Of a stretch of DNA of 64,000 bases, positions 35,980-48,713 are shown piece after piece. How positions within the stretch are numbered: the first letter of the stretch is position 1; the number at the start of each line of letters is the position of its first letter. The notes under the pieces are model-generated. The model searched no databases, was not told the DNA's origin, and saw only the letters and a program-made list of their open reading frames with translations. The position numbers and the translations under genes are program-made. The stretch is from Gibbula magus (Eukaryota > Mollusca > Gastropoda > Trochida > Trochidae): positions 15,109,061-15,173,060 of the forward strand of contig OW388304.1 in the NCBI GenBank assembly GCA_936450465.1, written 5' to 3'.

Positions 35980-37456
35980 TTTGGCCACCTTAGGCTAAGG
36001 TCTTTGAAGGGCATTTAGAAGAGGAGCAGGAAGATTTTCTGGATAAAAACTCTAAATGTAAAAATTACAACATGTTTCTCTATTTCATTTCATTAATCCA
36101 AGTACTTCTATAGCGCTAATATCCGGCATGAAGCAGTGATCAGCCGAGTCTGGTAAACAGTGTGTAAACAGGCGTTCTAAGATCTACTGGAAGTTGGTTC
36201 AAGAGAGAAGGCCAGGATGTTGAAAGGCACGATCACCAAACTTCTTTGTGCGTGAGATTGGAATGTCTAACAGATAAGTGTCACATTTTACTATTTCTTT
36301 AAATTCCACCTGATGAATGAGGGAGTGCATACTCTGAAATTTCGTTGATTTTTCACATTAAAGAAGTTGTTAACCAGAAAATCTTTCTGTTCTTACCTTA
36401 TGCTAAGAGAGCTGTGGTCGGGGCCTACCTGGTATATTAGAGCAAATACCTCATTTATAATCTATCATACCAATGTTTCCACTGGTTTACCAATTTGTGA
36501 CAGGGATAATTCTTAAAAGAGAGCTAAATTTTACCATGAGGATGGACAATTCCATGTAGATCCATTGAAAAGATCTAAACACTTTAGCTGTTCAACTAAT
36601 GAGGGACAAATTAAGTGGTCAATTTATTGGAATCACAACGATTTAACAAAGGGAACAATCTGGAATGAGTCATGAGTAAATGATAGACTATCCAAGATTA
36701 TTCTAAAAACCAACCAGTAATGGGTCAACACCAACCAGAGGAGAATCAAGTAAGATGTAATGTTTGAACATTATATTCAATGTTGGATTACATTGTTCCA
36801 AGATCTGTGCAGATTTACCACAAGTTCCTAATCTATTGAGGATTGAATGTACCCAGTGAAACCATAACATCTCCAAAATTCAAACTTGATTAACTTTTTG
36901 AAGCATAAAAATTCATTTACTGAAACAAACTGTTTAACAGCAGTTACAAAAACAAATTACTCAAAATTATTGAACTGGTAACTCATAAATATAACCTGAG
37001 AATATGTACAATTTCAATTCCAATGCCAACAAGCTCAGTGTTGATGCAGCATGCAAATTAATTAGTAATTTCTTAATGTTAATTAAGAAACGAACATTTC
37101 TCTCTTAAGGCACACTACTTACAATATATTTTTTGAAAGATTTCACTTGATATTCTTCTCTTTCTGACACTATTTCAGAAGCAACATTATTAAAACGAAT
37201 GGTACAAGACATGTACACAACGACAATATCTCTCACTGTGATTTTTCAAAATATGATTCATAGAGGATACTTCATAGAATTTGCCAAATACCAGGTTTAT
37301 ATCATTGAGCGTCACAAGTTCATAGTTCAATGTGCAACGTCCTGGACAGCTTGTGGGACTTCTGATTAACTCAAGTTTCTGTCAGTTTCATCTGGGCTGG
37401 TTGTTTTAAAACACAAACACCAAGCACCAATACAAACCAAAGGCTCTGTAGACTAA
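35980..37456. other. Gene-free AT-rich stretch
   Basis: No coding region was recognised. TCTATAGCGCTAATATCCGG near 36107 is similar to 57337 and may belong to a shared repeat. Confidence 0.5.
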
Positions 37457-37634
37457 CATTTGGTTTCAGAAATAATTTGTTCTTACCAACAACATTTTAC
37501 AAATAATTCCAATAATTATACAAAATGGAGCCCTAAAGATGCCTTAATTTCCTAGAGCTGAGTAATCTAGACTTGCTATAATTTTCTAGACTGGGTTGGT
37601 CTTCAATTGAATATTTTGCTCTAGGGTCTGGATG
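37457..37634 (-). repeat. Dispersed repeat, arm 2 of inverted pair
   Basis: Reverse complement of 33911-34106. The two arms flank about 3.4 kb, so they could be two insertions or the ends of one unit. Confidence 0.85.
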
Positions 37635-37639
37635 ACAGA

Positions 37640-39790
37640 CTAAAGACTGCAGCTCATTTGTTGTTTTGTGTGATTTGTTATCTAAGGTAGAAGACTTATA
37701 CGAAATATGAAAAAATAGCTTTTAGAGAGTGATTGCTGTAATTAGTAATTAGCTAAAATGTACCGTGACAAGTAAAATATTAACTTTACACATGCCACAA
37801 GGTGAAATAAACCTGGTATTTGACAAAGTCCAAGAAGTATTCTATTTTCATATAATTTTATCAAAATACAATCAAAAGTTCTTGTATAAAACAAATTAAC
37901 GCTCATTTGTTTGCATACTGAAAAGTAGTTCTGGCTTTGGGCTGCTAAAGATTTCAGCATGTATATATCATATTTCTGTAGTTCGATATATGGTTTATTT
38001 CATTGTTTATCCCAGTATTAATTGTTGATAACTTACTAAAATGAATTTGTCGAACATTATCTATTTCCAATATAGCTAAAATGAGATCTTGATGTACATA
38101 CAGCAAAAGTTTGAGAAATATTTTGAAAAATTTACCCAATCAGACCATCTTGACCCTTTTTATTTTACAAGATTCTTATCCCTCATAAGATGAGACTTTG
38201 TAACTTTTGAGTTACAACAAAAGTGATCGACAATATTTTCAAGGGATTCTTATATCTGGACATAACAATATTACCATTACACTGACTGATTTTAGTGAGA
38301 CTTAATCACTGGAGGTAGATTGCCTCTATTCCACAACAGAGGTGAAATTTACAATAAGTGTTAAAATAAAATTACAAACTATTAAAACTAAAGGTTAAAT
38401 ATATGAAGACTAAAGTAAAGTGTAAATTAAAAATATAGTCGGAGAAATCACACCAACAAAGATATAATTATGTGTATAGCCGTTGCCCTATAAAAGTCAT
38501 CATTGCATTGTTAAACAAAAACAAATCCTCTCTAGACAGATAAGAGTTAAAGATAAACATGTATCAAGTTCAGTGTTTGAATTCACACAAATTTAAGTGG
38601 TAATTATTTCACATTTTCAGAAAAACCTCAATATACATTCCTTCTATGTGAATTTTCTGATTTAAAAGTTATTACTTTTTTACTTTCAGAATGCTGTAAT
38701 TCATCTTGAGATAATTGTGAGGCCAATCTCAAGAAGAAAATTATTGATTCTCTTGATATCAGACTTAACAAATATTAGAAGTTGGTATTTAAAGTAAAAT
38801 TTGATCTGTCCCAGTATATGCATTAGACTATGCAAAGTGCCAAGTTTGCTAGACACATTATTAAATGTGGACATGATTTAAAGTTCAAAATAAACTGTGA
38901 CATAGTTAGTGATAAGTGATAATTCTAGCCCTGTAAATAAGTAAATAAGGCGAAAACAATCAAAACAGATGGTTTACCGATCCTCCTACCAGGTTACCCA
39001 GAATTCCCAAACTAAAATGCTGCCAAATTTTCTCTCCAAATTAAAAATGTTGCCAAATTTTTCTGTGCATCTCTAATAAGTGAAAAATTCTTATTTTTCT
39101 TCTTTAATTCTGTGTTTTGCTTATCTTTGCTTACAGTTTGTCATCAACACTAGAGCAAACTGCTTTCTTCTTTTTTTCCCCTCCTGCCTTTAGACATTTT
39201 GCCCCAAAAATATTTAAACCAAAAAATTCAATTTGCCTTGCCTAAACTAACTGGTACAAATCATTTTACCTAAAACAATTTTTTATCAAGTGATTTTCAT
39301 TCATTGTTAGAAGTTAGAACTAATAAAAAATCCTAATAAATGATATCATTGTTTTATATATTACTAGTATTTTCATTACCCTAATATGATACATATAGAA
39401 CTGAATGCATTGATAGGATCTTAAATTAATGAGGTCTTTACACTGTTTACCCTACATAACTTTACAAAATACAGAAAGTGGAATATTTCACAATATCACA
39501 TATCTGTCCCTTAAAAATTATTCACAAATTATTGACAGAACAGTTTTAACTCAAAAAATGTAAAAAAAATCATTTTGGACCAAACTTTGTGTACGAAAAA
39601 GTGAGATTAATTCCCATCTATCCGAGAAAATAGCCATAAACTGATATCTAAAATTTGTGCTTAGTTTTAAATCTCAACTGGTGTAACAGCGATATGATCT
39701 TGCATGGTCTAAGTAAAGAATAATTGCAAACCAAGCCTGAAGTAACATTACAGACAGATTGTTTTAGTGAGCTACTGTCATAACGCTCTA
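37640..39790. other. Gene-free stretch 3' of KMT5
   Basis: AT-rich with no convincing coding segment. The distal part may hold the 3' UTR of the minus-strand KMT5 gene, but no polyadenylation site could be fixed; a complement of ATTAAA near 39100 is one possibility. Confidence 0.45.
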
Positions 39791-39796
39791 AACCCT

Positions 39797-39822
39797 GTCT
39801 CGAGTTGAGTTGAGGTGAGGTG
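39797..39822 (-). mobile_element. SINE tail remnant
   Basis: GAGTTGAGTTGAGGTGAGG on the plus strand equals the complement of the CCTCACCTCAACTC SINE tail. It is only a short remnant. Confidence 0.4.
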
Positions 39823-39934
39823 TGTGTTAAAGATATAACATCAGCTAAACAAGAGAATATCACATGTTCACTGAAACATAACAAGGACAACACAAGTGTT
39901 AATAAAATAGCTTTCTATTCATGAGTGAATGACA

Positions 39935-41745
39935 TCACAGCTCTTTGCATGGAGGTATATGAATGTCAATTGAACTGTTCCCAAATTTAAGCGTCAGTTT
40001 TTTCGGTCGATATTGATTTTTTTCTTTGAGAGAGTTCGCATAAAACTGACTAGTTTCAAACGATTGTGTGACCTTAGGATTGTTGGAATGGACTTGTTTC
40101 AATGGAGGCTGATCGTATATAGAGTTGGTCGATAGTCTTTGACTATTTTGAGTTTCACAGTCACTTTCATCATTCCATTTGAAGAAGACGCTTGCAGATG
40201 TTTGATTTGCCAGTTCCTCTTCCAAGATTGGATCCCTTTTCATACGAATAGTAACTTTTGGCACTTTCTTTCTTGGCGAATATTCAAAAGAGTCTTCAAT
40301 ACTGGAGGATGAAAAACATGGCTGACGTTTTCCATTCACAGTTCCATTAAGACATCTCCGAGCATCGTCAGTGTCTGAAAAAATGTGTTTCTTCATCAAA
40401 ACTTCCGGATCACTGGCGTGTCCGTGCCAGGTGGCCTCTCCAGAGACAATGTTTGTGCATCGATATGGAGATCGAGCACCTCCGAAGAAATCGTCATCAC
40501 TTTCTTCACCGCTGGTGATAGTCACATCGTCGCTTTCACTAGCCTCGTCCTCATACTGGACATTGTGGTTTGAATCAATCGTTTGTTGAGGAACCAACAC
40601 TGGCATTTCAATATCGTCGTCATCAATGTCTTCATCATCAATTACTGAGGCTAAGTCATTGGTCAAATCAACACAAACATTTGAACTGACAGGCTTTTCA
40701 TCAATAACAGGACATGAGTTACTATTCTGCCTCCCCCGTAGACGTGGACTTTGTCTCACAGGGGGCGCTTTTGTTCTGTGAACTCCCTTCGGACTGAATT
40801 CAAAATGGTGAGGAGTTTTTCCATTTTCTATATGAACCATGTTTTCAATTTTAGGCACTTTTGAATTTGTATCTATTCTCAAACTGTCCAGATCTGTCAA
40901 TGATTCAGCAATTTGATCATTTGATTTTGATGCGTCGTTACGAGATCTCAGGGTGCGGCATTCCAAGTTTTGTGTCGGCGACACTTCGTCACATGTCCTA
41001 GAAGTTTGAGCATTTCTACATACATTAGACCTAGTTTCTACCTCCTTAAGATGGCTGTCTTCCTCAGAGAATATGAAAGGGTCCCTAGTGTCCCCCACCT
41101 CAGAATCTCCTATATCATCTATAGGCTCCTGTTTGATAGCTACCCACTCTACGTCTATATTACAGTTTGAGTTGGCATCAGTTTCAGAGTCCTCTTCAAC
41201 CTTGTCACAAGGCAAGCAGTGAATACCGTCTTCACAACTTTCATCTTTCGCCTCTCTGGAAACATTTCTCCTCTTTTGCGTATAAAATCTTCTTCTTTTC
41301 TTTCTCTGACGTTTTGGATTACACGGAGCATTCAAGCTACACATTGCCTGTTTGGGCAGTTTAGGTGGAAGTCGATTTGCTTTATCATCAAGACAAATCT
41401 TCTTTTCCTTCTTAATCTTATCCAGAGAGGGCATACCATCAGCACTGGCAGTACGGCGATTCTGATTAGACCGAGGTGTATTAGATTTGTTATGGAACTT
41501 GTTTTTGTGAGGACTGCTTCTCAGGTCTCTCATAGGTGGCACTTCCACCTCCAGTTTCACAGTGTTTCCGTTATTGAAGCTGTACGAGAGCTCTCGCTCA
41601 AGAAGAACCTTGGGTTCTGGGAGGGAGAGTCCCTGGGATAGAATGATCTCAGCGTCGTACCGAGTGATACCTCGCCGTTTTAGCTCTGCTGCCTTTAGGA
41701 GGTGTGCGTGGTCATCAAGGTTTTTTGCTCGGTAGTCCCAATTCT
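39935..41745 (-). CDS. KMT5B: KMT5 coding exon 7 (large C-terminal exon)
   Basis: 1811 nt, residues 300-902 plus stop. Acceptor TTCCAG|AGAATT. It begins [13 protein letters not shown] and carries [13 protein letters not shown], long charged and Ser/Asp-rich disordered stretches (an [15 protein letters not shown] acidic run) and a conserved C-terminal [16 protein letters not shown]. The acidic region and the tail have counterparts in vertebrate KMT5B. Confidence 0.93.
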
Positions 41746-44655
41746 CTGGAAACAGAGACTGAGAATGAATTTTTCACAACATTTCCTTGAAGGTGATTAA
41801 AAATTGTTGATAAGAAATATTTGAGAAACATATTATTATTCAAGATCTCTAAAATACAAAACAAATTCTTGCAAGCCCCCTCTTAGGTGGAAAAAAATTA
41901 TCTTTAATTTTTCAAATTGACAAGTTGAAATGGAGTTTGATAGGCCGTATTTGATTGTACATTTTCTTATGAAATGATTACTTTATGTCTGGGAATTATA
42001 AATACAGGCTTGACATCAAATTAAATTTTTGAGGATAAATATTACGTTTACCTGTAGAAGCAGGGACAACCCCATTAATGAGAGGCTGTTTGATCTCCGG
42101 CTGTGTTTTTAACCGATTTACTCGCTCGTCAGTGTCCCGAAGTTTGTAACCTTGACTATCATCGTCAATGTTAACAGGGTCTGAGTTTTTTGGACGGAAG
42201 GCCCCAACTTGTCTCCTGGAATTAATACAATTCACAGTTTATGTCAAATAATAAACAAATATTAACCTTCAATTCTTATTTCCCTGGGTACCATTCAATT
42301 ATTTAAATCTCCTGTCCTACTTGATAGTAAAAGTAGTCTCAATAACTTAGGATACCACAGTCTTCTTCAACTTCATTGAAACTATTCTCATCGCCTGCAT
42401 GATTTTTCTCGAGAAATTTTCTGAGAAGTTTTCCCAAGGAGTTTCCACAAGGAATTTCCACCAGGAGACGATTCTACTTGCCTCTCACAGGTTTCACATT
42501 CACATAGCGAGTTCCCGTCACCAAAAAAGTCTTCACCGTAGAAGCATGTGATTTCATCTCCCTCGTCCATGTCTCGTAACACTTTCACACAGGCAGTGTC
42601 ACGACCTGTCGACACAAACTGGAAAACAATTGAGGGAATATAAATTTTGAATTAAGTTTGTTGTTATTAAATCCTTTTCAATGTTTAATGTTATTGTTAT
42701 AAAATGACATGTCTTGATTTTGTGCAGTTAGATTGACAAGCATCCAGACTGGAAATGTCTCATAAGTTTGTTAATCAAATTGAAGCACAATTTTATCAAT
42801 AAACGTCTCACAAATCTGCAAATGGAAATCTAATATGTTATATTACTGCCTTTCATCTGACGCTGCCAATGACTGAAATATGACGGTGACCATTTCCAAA
42901 GACCAATGAATCATTCATTAAAATTTTATTTTTTCAAATATATTTTTTTATCATTCCATAAACAATTTCCCAAATAAAGTGTGATCAAACATGGCACAAT
43001 GAGTGTTTCCGCATACCTTACAGCTCGGTCTACAGTCATGGTTTATGAAAGAGGCGGGGCCTAGCCAGAGTTGAGCGCAGTTCTTCCGACATGAGAACAT
43101 GACACTGAAATCATTCACGCCAGGTTTCAGGAGCTCTTGTTCTTCAGAATGGGTCAGTTCCGCTATACAACCAATCAGCATTGAGATCGTTTCGTTCTTA
43201 CGCCTGTAACAGAAGGATGAGATAGTCGTCAAATTTCTAAACTGATGTCATACTTTTTGTAATATGTTATCACCTTAACAAAAAAACAAAACAAAAATTA
43301 TTCAAATTCTTCATTTACATTACTGATAACATTATATTGATAATTTCGAAAAGTCAAATGAAAGGCCAGAGATGCTTTCATGTGACTTCAAAACCGAGTA
43401 TTCAGTCATGTAATCCCACTCACCACTTCCTCGTTACACAGATGCGACCCCCGTGACCCTCCATTGAGTAGCGGTAGCACTCCAGTATGTGAAATCCAGC
43501 TGATTTATCAAACATACGTAGATACCTGTCTATCTATAAAACACAGAAGAATTTGTTGAAAAGGGTTATTTGAGGGCATTAGGAACAAATTAAAAGGGAA
43601 ACTATTTTTATTTTTACAAAATTTCATTATCCTGTGACTGAGGTTATGTTATTATGACGAAAGTCCATGTTTGAATACATGGACAAATCCATGAAAAACA
43701 CTGGCAAGGGTCCATGAAGTTTTCCATTTATTTTTTTTATAAACATCCCCTCTAAATAAGTAACTTAATAACCACCCCCTTTAAATATTTGCAGTTAGAC
43801 ACCCAGTAAGTTTGTTAGGTTGACAACAGTACTGAAAATATTTTTTTTTATCTGACAATTTGAAATGGAAATGATATGTTAATTCTGAAAATGAAATTGG
43901 CAAATGCCAGTTCAAGTACCAGGTATATCCATTCTCAGACTTCCCGCTATCTACTGAGGCTAAGTGTGTACCTCATGTAATATAAAAGATCACAATATAA
44001 CTCACATGGTCCTTGAAAACATTTTGTTGCGACTTTGTTCGAGATGAGAGAAAACTGCGAACTTGGTCGATGCTTTGAAGAGCTTTGTACGTGCGGTCGT
44101 AAGACTGGTGTTCTTTGAACTTCTCCACAATAGCTTTCAGTGTTGCCTTTGCTTTCAGAGGGCGATGCCTGAACAAAGACAGAACATCTCATTTCTCATC
44201 CAAAAACAGGAATGTTTACATTTTCTCAGTATGAAAGATTTATTGAAGAATTAACAAATTTTATGGATTTACAACTTTTTTTATTGCATATCATTGCCAT
44301 AAAGATGTTGTCAATTCATAAATTTGTTAATTCTTCATAATACCCCCTTCTAAATGCCTCTTACGGGATTTATTGTCTCACAGGTAAAACTTAATTATTA
44401 AATAATACATTTTTGTGTATTTTTTTTTTTAACGAAATACATTCCTTACATATATAGGGATGACAAATATAAATTTCATAAAATTATTTTGGGGATAACA
44501 TTGATTATTTTTAACAACCTTGTGTTCATCTTGTGCGTGATAAATCCCAGGTATGGGTCCAGTAATAAACTTGTTGCCAGGTCATCATTTTCACATAGTT
44601 CCCGGGCTGTCATGCCCGTTGATGGATATCGGGCAGCCCCAAATATAGAGCTCAT
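39935..44655 (-). CDS. KMT5B: Histone H4-K20 methyltransferase, KMT5B/KMT5C (SUV420H) family, complete
   Basis: Seven coding exons give 902 aa: 44519-44655, 44006-44168, 43424-43533, 43017-43203, 42482-42618, 42052-42215 and 39935-41745. Phases agree at every junction. The family writes di- and trimethyl marks on histone H4 Lys20 in nuclear chromatin. Visible landmarks are [16 protein letters not shown] (14-29), a SET domain at about 100-245 with LIGCIAEL (146-153), [18 protein letters not shown] (169-186), the cofactor-site NHDC (191-194) and post-SET CECETC (238-243), [14 protein letters not shown] after it, [10 protein letters not shown] (326-335) and an [12 protein letters not shown] tail. 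Length is close to that of human KMT5B. The start ATG lies 1 nt inside its exon, after an acceptor. Invertebrates usually have one gene for the vertebrate pair, so KMT5B versus KMT5C cannot be split. Confidence 0.95.
42052..42215 (-). CDS. KMT5B: KMT5 coding exon 6
   Basis: 164 nt, residues 245-300. Acceptor TTCCAG|GAGACA, donor CTACAG|GTAAAC (phase 1). It encodes RRQVGAF and [14 protein letters not shown], both conserved after the post-SET motif. Confidence 0.92.
42482..42618 (-). CDS. KMT5B: KMT5 coding exon 5 (SET end and post-SET cysteines)
   Basis: 137 nt, residues 200-245. Acceptor TTCCAG|TTTGTG. Phase 2 at the end is required by exon 6, which places the donor at GAGAG|GCAAGT, a GC donor with otherwise ideal consensus. 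It encodes [14 protein letters not shown] and CECETCER. Confidence 0.9.
43017..43203 (-). CDS. KMT5B: KMT5 coding exon 4 (SET core, NHDC motif)
   Basis: 187 nt, residues 137-199. Acceptor TTACAG|GCGTAA, donor TGTAAG|GTATGC (phase 0). It holds LIGCIAEL and [11 protein letters not shown]. Confidence 0.95.
43424..43533 (-). CDS. KMT5B: KMT5 coding exon 3
   Basis: 110 nt, residues 101-137. Acceptor TTATAG|ATAGAC, donor AAGTG|GTGAGT (phase 2). It encodes [20 protein letters not shown], start of the SET domain. Confidence 0.9.
44006..44168 (-). CDS. KMT5B: KMT5 coding exon 2
   Basis: 163 nt, residues 46-100. Acceptor GTTCAG|GCATCG, donor GACCAT|GTGAGT (phase 0). It encodes the helical segment before the SET domain ([11 protein letters not shown]...NVFKDH). 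Confidence 0.92.
44519..44655 (-). CDS. KMT5B: KMT5 coding exon 1
   Basis: 137 nt, residues 1-46. The acceptor TTGCAG precedes G-ATG and the donor is ACAAG|GTTGTT (phase 2). It encodes the N-terminal helix region with [20 protein letters not shown]. Confidence 0.92.
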
Positions 44656-44759
44656 CCTGCAACATAAAAACAAAGGGGTTGCGAATTGAAATTCTAAATT
44701 TTCAGTTCTTTTCAACCTAACATCCATGAAAGTTAACGGATTGGGAGTCAACAAATGTA

Positions 44760-46600
44760 ATATTTAATGTTTACATAATATATTTATGACATAAAAATGT
44801 TATGACATAAATATATTACAATTTCATGAAGCTGACCAAAAAGTCAGTTTTGGGACAATGGATTATCATTATCCCAATTTGGGTTGTAGGTAAACATAGC
44901 TTGAAATCAACATGTAATGTTTAGATAGTGAAGGATTATAAGTATCGTTGTTGTTTTATTGAGCTGTTACCAATTTTCAGTGTTTACTTCCGCATTGTGA
45001 GCGCAGGTAGCTGAGGTGGTATAACTGCTATAACAACCATAATCTCGCTCCATACGTAATCTGACGGGAAGGGGCACTTTTAGGGTGAACAATTTCTGTC
45101 ATTGTTATAACAGCAAATCGGATTAGTTCACAGGCTGCTAACTTGATTTCTGATAGATGTTATCCCATTTAAAGTTGTTTGTACGATAACATACGTATTG
45201 TACTATACAGGTACCTAAAATGATAAAAACAATTCTAGTGTTTACTTGAAAAATTCTTGGCAAATGAAAAACGGTTTGCGACGATTCAAAATCTAGTTTT
45301 CAAAATTATACAAACGTCCTGTCAATACTTCAATTTGCACGAACAAGAAATGCACTTAATACCTGATTAACGTTTATATATTTAAGTGGATTAAATGTCG
45401 CGATTCACAAATCGTTTACTTTGTCAAATTCTTTATTTCAGCGAGCCACCCACAGTTCAAATAAAGCGCTGACGGTGGCACAGAGCAGGATGAAAATGAA
45501 GCCATTTTCTATAATCGTAGCATGAATAACCTCGTTAGTTCAAAAATTATTTAACTCAAGTCCATACTTTATAATCAAGCAATCAGTGACGACGGTAGAA
45601 TAGTTTGTTTTCATTTACCTGTAAATTTGTACGATGAACTCGAGCTTCCTATGGGGACAAACCACACAAAATGGCTGTCGAACAGTCAATACATTCCATT
45701 GCAAATAGTGCATCACATATTTAGTGCATGCGTCGAATAAAATATAGAATAACTGTTGATATCACCAGTATTAAATCATTGGTGATTCTCTTTTGTAAAA
45801 CAATATAAGAATGGACCATATATATAACAGTTTATTTCGGTTGGGAATGTGGCGTAGTGATACCACCTGCACCAATATACATATATACGAACTTTTTTAG
45901 CACGCGAGTGGAAATTTTAGGTGAAATATGAATAGTTTTTGTTTTATGACATTGAAGTACATTTACCTTTTGACATAATAAGTGTCCTAATTAATGTAAT
46001 GCACTCCTAATATCAACTATATGAGTGCATTTTGCATACTAAAGCCTAACTAGTTCAGGCGATATCATACTGGCATTGTTAACATAACCTCAAAAGGGCC
46101 CCGTTGTGTTAAAATCCTCTCTATCAATCAAACTAATCAACTTTGTGTCAACTAATGCACAATTTGATGAATGTACATTATATAGACCACTCTTGCTGTA
46201 TTTATATCCATCACTTTGTTGCTTTCTATGAAATGAATCTTTGCCTATTTTATTTTCTTACTAAAATAGATTTGAAGTGGCTTTATAACTTAATTTGGCT
46301 TTTTATGAAAAAAGAAATAATTTATGCACTATGTTAATTTTCTACCCAACATTTTTATCACCCGGCATATAATGCGGGTGGATATAGTAATTGACTCTGT
46401 CTGTGTATAAGGACCCACAGGAACTCGATATCGACGACTCCTTAAAGGGAGAGTAATGTCGCCATATTGGATTTGTTTGCATTACGTGAAATGAAAACAC
46501 GCTATATTGTACCTTATTTTACAACTTTTAAATAACTAAAGACATACACTGATAGAGTATTGACATTGTAATACATAACATGTCATAAAACTAATAAACA
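44760..46600. other. KMT5 5' intron and upstream intergenic DNA
   Basis: 44657-45618 is the probable first intron. No gene was recognised from 45700 to 46600. A tract near 46370-46480 (CACCCGGCATATAATGCGGG TGG; TTAAAGGGAGAGTAATG) may be an end of another small element. Confidence 0.5.
45619..45700 (-). promoter_or_regulatory. KMT5B: Probable 5' UTR exon and promoter of KMT5
   Basis: On the minus strand ACAAATTTACAG|GTAAATG is a good donor at 45619/45618, and the next acceptor is the one just before the start codon (44657). Upstream, GACAGCCATTTTGTGTGG contains a YY1-like AAAATGGC motif (reverse), common near animal transcription starts. The 5' limit is a guess. Confidence 0.55.
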
Positions 46601-46609
46601 CTTTGCTGT

Positions 46610-46870
46610 TATGCTGTAGCAAAGTTTTCCCCACTCGCAGCGCCGATGAATGGTTCTCAGTGTTTTTATTTTTCAACAAATGTACGCTTGTGTTTATCAA
46701 GTTGTCAAATTTAAAGTCATCAAAATATTACCTTCATTAGTATCTTTCAATTTGACTGTGTTTTAATCATGTATTTATAACATATATGTGTAAACAAGAA
46801 TATCCTCTCGAATTTCGTTTCCACAAAAAATACCCCGATAGAACCCTCCTTTTAAAACTTAGGTAAAAAA
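46610..46870 (+). repeat. Dispersed repeat, copy 2 (pair with 16816-17050)
   Basis: Shares AACATATATGTGTAAACAAG, AAAAAATACC and ATAGAACCCTCC with the first copy. Confidence 0.68.
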
Positions 46871-47858
46871 ACCTTCACCCTATATAACAGAGTCAAGGAG
46901 CAAGGGCAGCCATGTTGCCGATCTAAGGGTCCATTCAACACTAGGTCAAAATTTACGCGAGGAATTAGTGACATTCAGTGATGAACGTACGTACCTATCT
47001 CCTATACATTTCTCCGCAAACCCGGCTGATTTCCAACATATGTCACCCCTACGATAAGTTTAGTAGCTCTTCAAACGCGAAAATCGACCGCAAAAACCTC
47101 TCCTGTGAATGTTAGTCCGCACTCAACACCCATTCAAACGATCTGATTGGTCCATTGAGCTGGCTCTGTAGTTCACATTTCAAAGCTTCCCTCTGATCAG
47201 GTGTTGAATTCATAGCGAAGCAATTTTCGAAACATCTAACTGTTTTCACCATGTTGTCTTTTTTGTTTACCGATACTATATATATATAGTTCCCCCCGCC
47301 CCCCGTTGTCAAATGATTCACTCATTAAGTTGTCAACCTGAAATATTAAATCATGTAATTTCTGATGAGCTACAGAGCCCATGGCTCTATTTTTGTATTA
47401 TCTATTATCCTATTCAAACAAAAACATAAATATTTACCAGCTTCTACTTATTTTTACCATTTTAGTTTGAAATATAGGTTTCATGGTAACCAAATTGGCA
47501 TTACTTTTGAAGTGAGCTCACACTTTCTTTAGTAAGAAGATTTCTTAACAACAGCCAAATCAAAGACTTTTTTGCTTTCTTTATACATGTTTAATAACAT
47601 TGCTAATAAATATAAATCATGCCATTGACTATATTACTTTTACTTATTCTAAGCTTTTGGATTGGATGGACAGTCAGGAAAAGGGTCAGCACAAAATGGA
47701 GACAATATGTTAACCATCTTGAATGTGATCTATTTTCAAGTTAAATGAAATATTAATGTACCTGTAGGTTAAAATAGATACAATTGTGTGAGATGACCAA
47801 ACTTTATGGGTGATTAATTTCTTTATTTTATCACACATTATTTTTGACACATATAGAT
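46871..47858. other. Gene-free stretch
   Basis: A 69-codon open frame at 47112-47321 (minus) has no recognisable motif. 47363-47400 carries the reverse complement of the GAGCCATGGGCTCTG-type dispersed repeat. ATATATATATAG and a C-rich run lie at 47277-47304. Confidence 0.45.
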
Positions 47859-47860
47859 TA

Positions 47861-48217
47861 AAGGGGCAGTAGCACGTTTTTTCGCTCAAATAAGTTGATG
47901 AAATGTATTTAAAAAATACTTTCATCAATAGTAAAACACCCTCCTCTCTTCGGAAAATCAAATAAAAAATTAGTGTTCAAGGCTCAGTAAGGCCATGGGA
48001 ATCGTTTTTTGTAATTCGAAATAATAAAATGTGTTCACAATAAAATGGTCGCCATGCATTTTTGGCTTTATACGCAACACCGCTATTACCACTACGGATA
48101 ATTGGTTTGTGTAATAAGATGACTTACCCTCTAAAGTGAATTTAAATGACACAAACTATCATTATAAATGGGAAATTGGAAAAAATAAATTTTGCAAAAA
48201 ACATGCTACAGCCCCTT
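47861..48217 (+). mobile_element. MITE with AAGGGG termini (TA target)
   Basis: Starts AAGGGGCAGTAGCACG and ends CATGCTACAGCCCCTT, with TA on each side (47859-47860, 48218-48219). It is homologous to the reverse complement of 31608-31922. Imperfect terminal inverted repeats of about 15 bp are visible. Confidence 0.8.
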
Positions 48218-48528
48218 TAAGGTAATCACTTTGACATATAGAGCCCCTCTTTGTATGTTTATTTCATTTACCCTAATTATTTATGCAAAATTATGAGTTG
48301 TTTAATTAACTTCAGGTTCTTGTTTTTGAAGCACTCATAAAATATTACAAGCAAGCGACTACGACAAATGGGACCCCTAAACGTGTATTTTGTATGTCGT
48401 ACCTACCATATTTCCTCAAATAGACACTCCAGGTGTCCATTTCTTCACACCTTCTTCAGTGTCTATTCAAGACCTGGCATCTATTTGAGACCAGCTGTTA
48501 TGAAGAAGGTCTCACGTAAAGTAAATGT

Positions 48529-48713
48529 ATATAAAAATAGAATACTTCCGACGACACTTGCTGTAGAATATCATTTTAATGATGACTGGATGCGTCGCAT
48601 TTCGACTTGTTTACAAGTCTTTTCAACAGTGTGGAGCATTTTCAACATGGCGAATATATAGGTAGCTTAAACAATGTGCAATAGACGTTGATTGATTGAT
48701 AAGTGACAAGTGG
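48529..48713 (+). repeat. Left terminal inverted repeat
   Basis: From TATATAAAAATAGAATACTTC to GATAAGTGACAAGTGG. It pairs with 49868-50054 apart from scattered mismatches and a few short indels. Confidence 0.82.

Noticed and set aside
42388..42481. Read-through of KMT5 exon 5 into [11 protein letters not shown]... as an alternative end
   Set aside because: The segment has no family similarity, whereas the GC donor at 42481 restores frame with exon 6, which carries conserved residues. An intron-retained isoform is possible but unsupported.
47112..47321. 69-codon minus-strand frame as a gene
   Set aside because: Short, no splice partners, no recognisable motif; part of it reads a TATATA tract.
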